NCBI GenBank assembly: GCA_038501625.1
Contig: JAZAYU010000363.1
Location: 186,001 to 250,000 of the forward strand
Direction of reading: 5' to 3'
DNA length: 64,000 bases
From: Corbicula japonica
Lineage: Eukaryota; Mollusca; Bivalvia; Venerida; Cyrenidae
Numbering within the stretch: position 1 is the stretch's first letter; the number at the start of each line of letters is the position of its first letter. Below are positions 25,690-38,300 of this stretch, one piece after another. The notes under the pieces were generated by a model that saw nothing but the letters and a program-made list of their open reading frames with translations, had not been told where the DNA came from and searched no databases. Both the position numbers and the translations under genes were made by a program.

Positions 25690-26537
25690 AATCAACAATG
25701 ATCAACACTACAATAAAAATGACGTTACCAGTAAGTTCTGGTTAACAACACTTTACTAATTAATTCAGCCGACAATATAAATTAACGTATTTTTAATATT
25801 ATTATTTGATAAAAACGTTAATTAGAGTAAACAATTATGCGATTATTTCTATAAAATTTCTCAATAGAAAAACCAAAAAAATTAATGAAAATATAACAAA
25901 CAGCCGTGTACGCGAACTAGGCACGGCCTATTTGCATTCAAAGCCTGCTAAGAATGGAAGGCTTGATAGAACCACACATGCTCAGACGTCATCCGCACCA
26001 ACATAATGCGATATTGAAGCTGATTAAAACAACCGCGAAACTCCAGCTTATGAAGTTTGGTCAATACCATCAGTACCATTTGACCAAAGACGCTATGGCT
26101 GAAACATTCAAAATAAAATACATTATTTAGTTATAAAGTTGTTGCTTTATGTATAGACATTTTCATTGGCTCGTTCAAGTAAGCGACTCCATCAGTATCA
26201 ATTATCTTACTATTTACTTTAATCAATAATAAAGAATTTATAATACAAAAGGATCCGCTTAACAATTACTCAACATCACTCCTCCGTTAACAAATAAAAT
26301 AACTAAGCATCAGTCTTTTCCTATTAAGTCGCCATCGAAGTGTAAACTAAGCAAAATCTGTCACTGCCATGAGCACGCCCTCCCATTGTCATTTAAAACA
26401 TTTCAATTTTACAAGTAAATTCTATTTATTTTACACAAAATTTTCAAAAGTATGGTTTAAATTTGCTTTACCTTCTTTTACACACCGGTCCAATTAATGA
26501 ACGTTTTGCCCGAAAGTCAAGTAGTCCTCCGTGAAGT
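25690..26537. other. Non-coding, nothing recognised
   Basis: No supported exon between the array and Y2. Confidence 0.45.
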
Positions 26538-26746
26538 AAACTGTACACAAACTAAATAAGTGACGCTGTCAAATATAAAACCTCGAGTGATATTTTAATA
26601 CACAACCAGCCTTTATATAGGCAACACGGGAAAAACGAGAGGCGGGAAACTATGATCACAACAGGATAAACCGGACCAGATATCTATGCGCACAATAGAC
26701 TATCCACACAGCAATCGTAACATGTAAAACGTGAATAATTTTATTT
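26538..26746. repeat. Y2: second copy of the 209-bp repeat
   Basis: Same as 22129-22337, offset 4409 bp, with G for A in the ACACGGGAAAAACG stretch. Confidence 0.95.
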
Positions 26747-26842
26747 GATTGTTGCCGAAATCCCTCAATAGTTTTACATTCATGGTGCACATACAACCTT
26801 TTTTAAACCACAGTCAATAACAAATTACTAAATGCTAAATAG

Positions 26843-27539
26843 TTAAGGGCCTGCCACACTCCTCCCAATTCTATTCATCGATAAAAAGAAAATTATCAAA
26901 ATCTCAATAACGGCAAAATGCTGTTAAATGAAACTTTGCACAAGTGTATGTTATTAATGTATCTTTATTTTACAGATGGTAAGACATATAAGAAAAGTAA
27001 AGAAAAATAGCGAGATCTAAAAATTCCCTCAACTTCTATTTACATAAATTCACAAAAACTAAAGAACACAAAACATCATTTTAAATGCCCACATGAGTAA
27101 TATGATACTGACAACAATTTATTGTGTCCTCATGATTTACTTATGTAAACTTTACGAGATATTAGTAAAAGTGTGTTTGACCTTCAATTTCCTGGTCGCG
27201 TAAACTGATGACAATCACTGATTTCTCTTGTAATAGTTGAACGTTTTTTACAAAGTACACAACATTTTCTTGTCAGTATCATTGCGCTCACGAGGGAATT
27301 TAAAGTTATGTTTTGCATCGCCTAGTTTTTGTGAATTTACGTAAATAGAATTCAAGGAATTTTTAGGTCTAGCTTTGTTTCTTTACTTTTCTATTTTGTC
27401 TTACTGTATGCAAAACAAAGATGCATTAGTAACCTTCATTTGTGCAAAGTTTCATTGAATGGCATTTTGTCATTACTGAGATTTGATGATTTTTATTTTA
27501 TCGATGAATAGGATTGGGAGGAGTGTGGCGATGCCTTAA
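26843..27539. mobile_element. TTAA-flanked foldback element, about 690 bp
   Basis: TTAAGGGCCTGCCACACTCC at the left pairs with GGAGTGTGGCGATGCCTTAA at the right. Arms of about 200 bp stay recognisable (ATTCATCGATAAAA / TTTTATCGATGAAT; ATTTACATAAATTCACAAAA / TTTTGTGAATTTACGTAAAT). TTAA on both sides suggests a TTAA-targeting transposon. Confidence 0.75.
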
Positions 27540-28088
27540 TGATATGTGTGTTACGAATGTGTTACAACGCAAAGTATTCAAGTTGAAAATTAATTTTAAA
27601 AAATTCGTCTTCAAAGTTTGTTAACCCCAAACAAGAAACTATGTAAAAAATACTAATAAAGGAGCCTGCTGCACTTAAACAAACGCCCTATGCAAAATCT
27701 GATGCGAAATTTGCTCGGGCAGCATATCGAATTTAAATCAAATAAATCATCCCATTTCATCCATAATTTTAATTTTAGAAAGGCGATCAAAGAAACCGGC
27801 CTTTTTATCACACATTTAGAGCGTATATGGTCAATACACAGCCAATACACAGCCGACAAAGTAAAGCACTGTATGGTACACATATGTACTAGGTTCATTA
27901 ACCTGATGGTTAAAATGTAGTCCATTTTCAACTTCCTTATCAAGACACAGTTTTTTTCTCGTATTCTACGTATAAAACTCAACTTTAAACCTTTAAGAAA
28001 ACATAATGTCATGTGTTATCAGTATTAAGGCAGCAAGCTTGGCTGGGTGCAAACGTCTTTAAATTTTTTTTAGAGAAATGCAGATGCA
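27540..28088. other. Non-coding, nothing recognised
   Basis: The overlapping frames at 27653-28012 and 27690-27920 lie on opposite strands and lack motifs or splice support. Confidence 0.45.
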
Positions 28089-28282
28089 ATATGGGGCGCG
28101 TCACGGGAAAAGGTACCTTCGGACAGTTGACGTCAATCCTTGAACTGACGCCATAAAGTTGAGCAGACGCCATTGATTATTATGCATTTCTCGGTAAAAA
28201 TAAAGTTTCTTCTAAATAGAGTAACAACAAAAGTGTCACAAAATATGAGCGAATGTATCTTTTCCCGTGGCGCGCCCCATAT
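28089..28282. mobile_element. MITE family D with ATATGGGGCGCG ends
   Basis: Left end ATATGGGGCGCGTCACGGG and inverted right end CCCGTGGCGCGCCCCATAT. It carries the uninterrupted GGGAAAAGG (28105-28113) that is split by an insertion in the second copy. Confidence 0.8.
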
Positions 28283-29319
28283 GAATAATTAAGTTTGCCG
28301 CTCTTCAAAACGACAATTAATGACCAAGGCATAAAGGGGTTGCACTACAGAGCAATAAATTTAGGAATCTTGGCATGGAGTACATCACATTTGAAAAAAA
28401 AACTGGGCGTTGTTTTCGACAGTGTTTGTACAAAAATCTTTTATTGTGGCTGGATCCGTTTTGAAAAGGAGAAATTTTGCAACAAACGTTGTAATACAAT
28501 TTTACTGAGTTTTATTTCGAGCAAAGGTCCGTTTGTCTATTTCACCAAGATAACTTGCACTTGTTTGTTTATATGAGAACCTGCTGGGGCAAGTGTAAGG
28601 TTGGTGCCCCTTAAACCTTGTTTAAACCCCCAGTGGCAATTTGTTTTGCCACTGACCGTTCTAAGGCGGTAACCCCTCGGGTTCACGTGCACACTTTCGT
28701 TAATTGGTTTTGGCATTTATGTTGAAAGTGATTATTGTATAACCATGCTCTCTTCTCCTCTCTACTTTTTGGCTGTGTATGGAGGCTGTGTCTGCTGGAT
28801 GTGATCATTCCTGATATGCATATTTCACTTTTTTCTCAATATCAAAATAGAGATTATGATATTTTGCTCGTGAATTTAAATTTATTCAAAAGTGAATCTT
28901 CTATATTTTGTAAATTATTTTCTTACTTAATAATAGGGATGGGATCGAATAGTCGAACATTAAGTTAATATTAATGATACTGAGAACAATATGTAAGGTC
29001 CTTAGAAAACTTCCAATAATGAAGAGAAAAATCAACAATTTAATGTTTGTCATCCATTTTCTCGACAAGAAAATTGAATGCCAAATATAACGGGCAAATA
29101 TAACATGTAACTTTGTAAGGACCCTAACAAGCTGTGACATTAACCGGTAACATTAGCGATTCGCAAATTAAGTTCGATTAAATATAATTTTGCAATGGAA
29201 TATAATTCCATTGTTGGATTTTAATCAGCTGCTCCGGGCAAAAGTTTTTGTCGTGCAAAATATTAAAATTAAGTAAAAATATTGATTTTTGAGTCGTAAG
29301 ACAGGTTACAATTCGTAAA
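28283..29319. other. Intergenic region upstream of the VPS4-like gene
   Basis: 28570-28700 (CCTGCTGGGGCAAGTGTAAGG, AAACCCCCAGTGGCAA) looks like a dispersed repeat. No promoter element such as a TATA box could be placed confidently before the ATG at 29320. Confidence 0.4.
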
Positions 29320-32300
29320 ATGGATGATGAAGAGCGTTTATTTGCAGGTAATTTAATCAATTGAAAAATAAATTGTCCAAAACCTCTCAGATTGTCGAGG
29401 GATTTTTCAGCACTGTCTGCGCCTCCCGTAAAAAGGAGGTGTTCCCAAAGCAAACGGCCCCATTCCTAACGATATCCAGCAGACATTTTTCCCAAATGAA
29501 CACATCCTTTCATTACAGAATTTTTTCAGCAGTTACTTTAACCCATAATCTTTTGGAGACTGTTAGCAATCTTGGTAGTGTTCTCTGTTTTATTTTGGCC
29601 AGTTAAAAATATATCAAACCCCATTTTATTGATCTATCAATTGTATATTATGCTTGTAATGCCACCTGTTGATTGTTTACATTGTTAACTAGGTTACGCC
29701 TACTTTCGCTTAGCATTTGAGAGAAGGTTACTAAGAAAATTAATTAAGAGTAGCAGTAAGCAAGTTTGCATAGTGTTTCCTTCAAGATTGTCACTTTTTT
29801 CACTGCAGTGGCGTAGCTACTATAAGGCCATGTAGGCCCGGGCCTACAAGTTGAACAAGAAAAAGACATTTCAAAAGTCCCATAAATTACAATACGAACA
29901 GGAACGGGGTGGGGAAAGTACAGGGTTCGAGCCGTTTGGTTGAATCTAGTGTGTCTTTTGCGCATTTTGCTATTTTTCCTCTTATTTCCGGGCTCGTCCC
30001 TAGACCACTTACAAAAGGGCAACCGCCCCTTGGAATCTTGTTTGGGCCTACAATTTGAAAAAGCTCGCTACGCCCCTGCACTGAGTATTTTTGATACACA
30101 TGCAAATAAAGCAAATAAACACATTTAATCTACAAATGCCAGTTTTTCTGCAACTGTAAATAACCAAATAATAGGTCACATGACACCACGTCACAGTTTC
30201 ATTCATTATAGAAAGGCCGCAATTCATATTTTGAACTGCTTCCCACAATGCATTGATATAATGGCATGACCTCATATTTCAATAAAACTTATCCCCCTTG
30301 TGTATTGTTTACAAGTTATTGCTGAAAATAATAAATATTGAAACAACTTTAGAAATAATTAAATAGAAACGACATAATTATTAAAAGGATTTTGAAATGC
30401 AGAAATATAAAGGTATATGGTTCATTTTGTTTTACTTTTTAATGTTTTCTGTTAAATAGATTGAGACAATTGGGTTCCAGGCTTTATTTGTCAAAAACAA
30501 TGTGTTTGAGGTTGCAAAAGAAAAAGAAGCATTTATCTCGGGCAATTTGAAAATTATGCATCTGTTTTGTAATATAGTAATGACAGTAGTGATTGCAAGT
30601 ACAAATATTGAAATAAGTGCAAAACAGTTGTTACTCTACATGTACATAATTATATGAATGAATGCTGTCACAACTGTTTTGCGCTCAACCCACGAAACTG
30701 TTTCTTGCTTCTGAAAAATCGCTATTTTACAAGACATAGTGGACTTTATAAACTTAATATTTAAAATAAGCATTATGCCATGTTTATTATAATATTTCTT
30801 TATTCTTATTTTCAGAAGCTAAATCATGGTTTGTACTGTTGGTAATTAAATTAAATTGATTATGTGCCTGTAAAATGTTTAAGGTAACATAACCTGTTTG
30901 CGTCTTGGTCAGAAAAACATCTATTATGGGTAACTCTAAAAGCAAGCTGAACAGATCAAGATGTGCAGGCTTCAGGATTATCTATATCTGCAAAAAGTAC
31001 AGATCCGGTTGTGCGGGTTGATCTGCATCTACATTCATTTGGTTACACATGAGATATGCATTGTACTCCTATTTAGTAAAGGGTTAACCAGGTTGACCAA
31101 GTTTAGTTCTGAATTGAAAGCTTTTTGTTCTTAAATTGAATGCTGACACAACCAGATGTACAGTGCTTTTTTATTCATTAATTTGTTTCTCACCAATTGT
31201 GAACAGTGTAGATCTATGCATGTGCTTGCTGATCTGGATCTAAACTATCTTCACATGCGATAAAACCCATAAAGCTAAGTTAAAGTACAGTTTCAAAAAT
31301 TTCAAATTCCACATATTATGTCTTCTCAGGTTACCTTAAACATGCAGGGACTTGAATTGTGTTTAGTTTGATTGTTCAGTTACAATTTGATTATTCAGTT
31401 ACAAGAAATGGAGTACTGCACGGGAAAGGTGTCTTGGGGGATATTATTCAGTTACAAGAAATGGAGTACTGCACAGGAAAGGTGTCTTGAGGGATATTAT
31501 TCAGTTACAAGAAATGGGGTACTGCATGGGAAAGGTATCTTGGGGGATATTATTCAGTTACAAGAAATGGAGTACTGCACGGGAAATGTGTCTTGGGTGA
31601 TATTATTCAGTTACAAGAAATGGAGTACTGCACAGGAAAGGTGTCTTGGGTGATATTTTTTGACATTTTAGTTTTTACATTCAATTGAAAAGCACTCACA
31701 ATTAGCTACAATATTCTCAAAACTTAAAGGGGATTTTGTTAACGACATTTTGAGGCAATGTCGTCTGTATGACTTTGTGAAGTCATTTGGTATTTCATAT
31801 ATTAATGTTGATGACTTTGTGAAGACATTTAATATGGGGCGAATCACGGGAAAAGGCATCGTCGGATACCCACGGTTGATTCTATTACGTTACTCTCCAT
31901 TCATGTTGAATGGAGAGTAACGTAATAGAATCAACCGTGGGTATCCGACGATGGGGAAAAGGTACCTTCGGACAGTTGACGTCAATCCTTGAAATGACGT
32001 CATTAAGTTGAGCAGACAACATTAATTATTATGCATTTCGGGTTAAAAATATCATTTTATTGTCAAAATGTGTAAGAAAAGCACTTGTTAGTTATAAGAA
32101 ATTAAAAAAAGTTGCAACTTGCAAGTTCTTTCTAAATAAAGTAACAACTAAAATGTCGCAAAATACGACTGTAGGTACCTTTTCCCTTGGCAGGCCCAAT
32201 ATAATAACGTTGATTTCCCAAAGACACTGTTTTCCTCAGGATGCACCTCAAATAAATGGTGGATTAACAGAATCCAGTAGCATTTTTTTCCAGAACTACC

Positions 32301-35300
32301 AAACTATTATTTAAAATATACAAAATTCGTCATTTTGCCATTAATTATTATTATTATTATCAATTTAACCCTTTCCTGCATAGATACACCTTTATTGATA
32401 GGCAAACAGTTTAGATCCAGATCAGCCAGCACATCCATGCCGTCTGATTAGAATCTTAACTGTTTGCTTTTTTATTCATTAGGTTATTTCTGACCAGAAT
32501 GCGACCTATGTAGATCCAGATCAGAAAGCATGGATGTGCTGGCTGATCTGGATCTACACTGGTCGCACACGTATATATCCAGGAAAGGGTTAATAGCTGA
32601 TCAAAGAAGTGAATTTTGGATTTTCATCAAAACATACAAAAATGTATTAACTTTTGACTCCATATATACATCTTTTTTACATGGGCAAACAGTGTATATT
32701 TAGATCTTGGTCAGAAATAACCTAATGAATTTAAAAGCAAATTCAATGCAGATCCTGATGAGACAGCATGGATGTGCCAACTGATCTGGATCTACACTGT
32801 TAGCCCATGTGACCTAAGGCGTATATATAGAGTAAAGGGTTGGTGAGCAAATAATTTGCAAACTTCGGTGAATAACACCACCTTGGTTGTGCGCTTGAGT
32901 TGGGAAGTTTTAGGCTAATTATGATTTTTCAAATAAATATTGGTTTTACCACAATTTATTAATATTAACCAATTACTCCGGGTTTTATCACATGTGTAAC
33001 CAGTGCAGATTTAGATCAGTGCCCAAGGTTATAAAACTGAGCATGTAAACCAGTCTCAAATCTCAATCAGCCAATCAGATGCTTTAGATTTGAGACTGGT
33101 TTCCAAACTCAGGGTTATAACCTTCAGGTCAGCTGGCACATCTGTGCCATCTGATTAGGATCTACACTGTTTACTAATCGATCAAATGAATAAAAAAATT
33201 GAAAAGTGTAGATCCTGATCAAATGGCATCGATGTGCCAGCTGATCTGGAACTACACTGTTTGCCCATGGACAACAGCCATATCCCATGGAGTAAAGGGT
33301 TTTGGGCAGAAAGATGATTAAGAGGCTATCCCCCTTTAATTACCGATTTTATGTATTTTTATGCCCCCATGAATGGGAGGCATATTAAGTTGCACTCATC
33401 CGTCTGTACGTATGTCCTCAAAATCGTGTGGCATTAACTCCTCCTATTCTATCAGGCAGATCTCTTTCAAACTTGCACAGATGATCAAGCAGGATGTATA
33501 GATGATCCTTAAGAAAACATTTTTTCCTGTGGCCAATTTTACCAGAGTTATGGCCCTTTGTTATTACAAATGTTGTTGGAGCAGTGGAGGCATTTGTGTC
33601 CGAGGACACATTACACTTTGGGATGTGTTTTTCTGATGTTATCACCATTTGTAATTATCATCATTTTATCTAACAATTCATTTTTTTAGTGAAAAAAGGA
33701 AGAATCTATTTAAATCATAGGTAAATTTTCACTGCGATTCGCAAAGATAAATCGCATCAATTAGATGTTAACTCTCCTGATAAATTACTGATGACATATC
33801 TAAAGCCCGCAGGGTTTAATACTTTGCTTTTTCAAATATTTCAAATCCCTGCAAAGGTCTTCAGAAAAAAAGGTTCTCATGGTACTCAATGATTATATTG
33901 CAGTCTGGATGCAGTGCTCAAGGAAGGTCACAAGATGTCAAATGTGGACATACAGTTCATGCTGGATAGGTCCCAGAAATGCCGGGAAATGGTCCAGAAG
34001 CTCTCAAGCCTAGAACATGATCCAGATTTATCAGTACGAAGTATTGTTATTGATTAAACCTTTCCTCCATAGATACACCTTAAAGTTTTGCGAGGGCAAA
34101 TATTGCAGATGCAGATCAGCTGACACATGTATACGTGCCATTTGATCAGGATCACCGTTTGTTTTTGATTTGATAAGTTATTTCTGACCAAAATGAGACC
34201 AATGCAGAACCTGATCAGATGTCAATATTGTCACAATTTGTGTCGACTGATCTGGATCCACACTGGTCGCACATGTTTAAAATGCTTTTGAAGGAAAGGA
34301 TTAAAGCAAGTTTGACAGGAATTACTTAAGTTTGAGATTAGGGATTTTTCATGTTTTTACCAGTTTTCGATTTTTGATCAGCATCATTCAAATTTGTAGA
34401 AAATAATCCATTGTTAAGTAACAAATTTTGAAACTATGTAACATTAGGGTTCTTAAAAATTATATGCTCACTGCAGTTCAATTTCATTCTGAAATTAGGA
34501 AGGAGTCACTGGTAACAAATTTATTCCAGGGCTGAAGATTATAAAACTCGGATTGAAACTTGTCTCAAATCTCAAGCATCAGATTTGCTGACATGGCGAC
34601 CATTTGCCATTTCAGCCAATCAGATCTTTGAGATTTGAGACTGGTTTTCATTCTCAGTTTTATAATCTAAGGTCCAGGTTAATTACTATCATAGGTTAAC
34701 AAATTATCATAGCATGTTTTCAGACTTCACATAGTCATGATAGTCACTATTTATCGCTTATCAAAGGGACAAAACTCTTACAATACCAGAGAATGGCTTA
34801 AGTGGGATACATCCAGTGGATAAATAGTCTCCCAAATGTCCAGGGTCAGAGGTTATAAAACTGAGCATGGAAACCAGTCTCAAATCTCAAGCATCTGATT
34901 GGCTGAAATGGCGACCAGTCGCCATTTCAGCCAATCAGATGCTTGAGATTTGAGACTGGTTTCCATGCTCAGCTTTATAACCTTCAACCCAGAACTTCTC
35001 CCTCTGCTCAGCCAAAGGAGACGTTTTTCTCTGTATATATGTTTCATTGTACAGAAAGTCAAAATTCTTGCTGACTTCTCCCTAAAAATTGAAAATTTTC
35101 TCCCTGCTAGGACAATTAATCCAATCCCTAAATACAAGTTAAACCTGTGTAGGGTATCGCCTTGGAAGGGTCAATGGCAAAAGCAACATATAGATCGTAT
35201 AGGTCACTAAAGAGTTAAACTGTCTAAACTTGCACATCCTCCCACCTATTCGCTCCAGTACTTGACAACAAATGAACAAATTGACTAATGAGTCCCTGTC

Positions 35301-38300
35301 ACAGTTTATAGTAAATCAAGTAATTTCTGTTTGTCCATTATGTAGGGGTTCTACAGACAGTTAATAGACAACATACAGAGTCATGTGGACATACTTAGTG
35401 CTAAAATAGACCAACTGAATGTCCAGCAAGACCAACAGGTGCCCGAGGAGAATGAAGCCAGCGGATCAGGTTTGTGCACATGCATTATAATTATATATGG
35501 TGTGAAAAAGATGAAAATGGAACTTTGAAAGCCACAAAACATGACAAATATGAAAATATTTCAGTTTTAGTTTGATTTAGCCTGTTCATAGGGAGTAATG
35601 GAAGTGCATACTACTGACCACATCGCCTACCCCAGAGTTGGGTAAACTCAATTTTTACACCAATTAACATTACAATTTTAATCCAGTAAAAGAGTTTAAT
35701 TGAGTGTTAATTCTACTTTTACCCCTTTCCTGCATAAATATATGTTTTTAGATGTGTGCAACCAGTGTAGATCCAGATTAGTCAGCACATCCATGCCGTC
35801 TGATCTGGATAAGCACTGGTCACTTTTTTGGTCAGAAATAACCTAATAAATCAAAAAGCGAACAGTGCAGATCCTTATCAGACGGCATGTATGTGTCAGA
35901 AGATCTGGATCTACACTGTTTGCCCCACCCATAAAGGCATGTATATGGAGGAAAGGGTTAAAGAATTCCTGACACAATCTACCACTTTTGATTTTACAGA
36001 CAGTAAAAAGCCAGCAGTAGATGCCAGCGGTGACAAACAAGAGATTCAGAGACGAGCTGCCATTGAAGATACAATCGTCAGTAAAGGCGGTCTCACCTTC
36101 CTAGATATTGCAGGACTTGAGGACGCCAAGCAAGCGCTGACAGAAGCCATTATTATGCCGCTGCAGTTTCCTCAACTCTTCACAGGTAGTGTGTGTCTTT
36201 TAATTTCACAGGGTCTACATTTGGGAAAAAAGCTTCAGCCCACAATATCATGAAGGGAGATAAATGCACATGTCCTTAGTAATATCACATAATGGTATGA
36301 GCATGCAGTTTGTCTTATCATCAAGGATAAATAAGGAAAAAAAGACTCATTTACTCATTTATTTTAATACAGTCATCATACTAGATATTAATCGTTTTGC
36401 ATGAAACGTTTTTATTTATCATTATAAGTGGTAGTTTTTATTTTACAGGCTGTATTAAGCCCTGGAAAAGGATATTACTATATGGTCCACCAGGTACTGG
36501 AAAAAGTAGAATCGCTCAGGCCATATCTGCTGAAATCAACTCCACATTCTATTGTGTATCAAGTTCTGATCTTGTGTCCAGTTGGGTCGGAGAAAGTGAA
36601 AAGTATGTCCCTTTTATGTGATAGGCAAAGGCTAAGATTTCTTCACCTATTTACAGAGAAACAAGCAATTCCAGTTTGGTTCATATTTCTTGATTAAATG
36701 CTTCAAACTAAAGTTCAAGGTGAGCTTGTAAATATATAAGGTAAAGGTAAGTTTGTTTAGTACTGAAGGTCAAGGTTAGCTTTTTTATACTGAAGATTAA
36801 GATGAACTTGTTGAATACTGAAGGTCAAAGTGAGCTTGTTTAATGCTGATGGTCAAGATGAACTTGTTTAATACCAAATGTCAATGTTAGCTTTTGTAAT
36901 ACTCAGAAGGTCGAGGTGAGCTTCTTTGATACCAAAGGTAAATGCTTGTTTAATACTGAAGGTCAAAATGAACTTGTTTAATACGAAAGGTAAATGTTTG
37001 TTTAATACTGAAGGTTAATGTAAACTTGTTTAATAATGAAGGTCATGGTGATCTTGTTTAATACCCAAGGTAAATGTGAGCTTGTTAAATACTGAAGGTC
37101 AAGATGGGCTTGTTTCATACTGAAGATCAAGGTGAGATGGTTAAATACTGAAAGCCAAAGTGAGCTTGTTTTATAATACTGAAGGTTAAGTTGAGAAGGT
37201 TGAGGTAAGCCATTTAATATACTGAAGGTCAAATTGTATATATGATCTTGTTTTATACTGAGAGTCATGTTTAGCTTGTTTAATACTTAAGGTTATGGTG
37301 AGCTTTTTTTAAAACCAAAGGTCAATGTAAGCTAATGTAAGCTTGTTTAATACTGAAGGTCAAGGTAAACTTGTTTCATACTGAAGGTCAAGGTAAACTT
37401 GTTTTAGACTGAAAGTCAAGGTGAGCTTGTTTTATACTAATGATCAAGGTGAGCTTGTTTAATACTCCAGGTCAATGTGAGCTTGTTTAATACTGATGGT
37501 CACGGTGAGCTTGTTTATTATTGAAGATCAAGGTGAGCTTGTTTGATACTAAAGGTCAAGGTGAGCTTGTTAAATACTCTAAGTCAAGGTGAGCTTACTT
37601 AATACTGAAAGTCAAGGTTAGCTTGTTTAATACTCCAGGTCAAGGTAAGATTATTTAATACTCAAGGTCAAGTTGAGCTTACTTAATACTGAAAGTCAAG
37701 GTTAGCTTGACTATGTTTAATACTCAAGGTAATGGTGAGCTTGTTTCATTCTAAAGGTCAAGGTGAGCTTGTTTAATTCTGCAGTTAATGCTGAGATGTT
37801 TAATACTGAAGGTTAAGGTAAGCTTGTTTAATACTGAAGTTCAAATTGAGCTTGTTTGATACTGATTGTCATGGTGAGCTTGCTTAATACTGAAGTTTAA
37901 GGTAAGCTTATTTAATAATAAAAGTAATGTTGAGCAGTTTGATGTGAGCTTGTTTAATACTAAAGGTCATCATGTGTTTGTTTAGTAATGAAGTTAAAAG
38001 TAAGCTTGTTTAATACTGAAGGTCATGATTAGAAGGTCAAGATAAGCAGGCCAAGCTTTCAACTTCAAGGTCAAAGTTCTTTCATTTGATTTTTATCAGA
38101 CTTTCTCAGAAAGTCAACCTCATTTCTAAGATGAAAGGTGCTAAGAACTAGGACTAGAAGAAAACTTTAGTATCACAATCGCCTCCCATGAGACAATACT
38201 TTTAACGCCAGTATGCAACTTTTGTAAAATTCAAATACTACATAATATTCCAGAAAAATAGTTTAAAGCATTTTTTTTAAATATACACTGTTTGCACTTG

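Noticed and set aside
30460..30600. Open frame after TTAAATAG ([11 protein letters not shown]) that looked like an extra N-terminal exon of the VPS4-like gene
   Set aside because: Reading phase does not fit the flanking exons, whereas exons 29320-29347 and 33690-33720 join in phase without it.
36710..38060. CRISPR-like array (28-bp repeats)
   Set aside because: Units are contiguous with no unique spacers, diverged, and lie in a eukaryotic intron.
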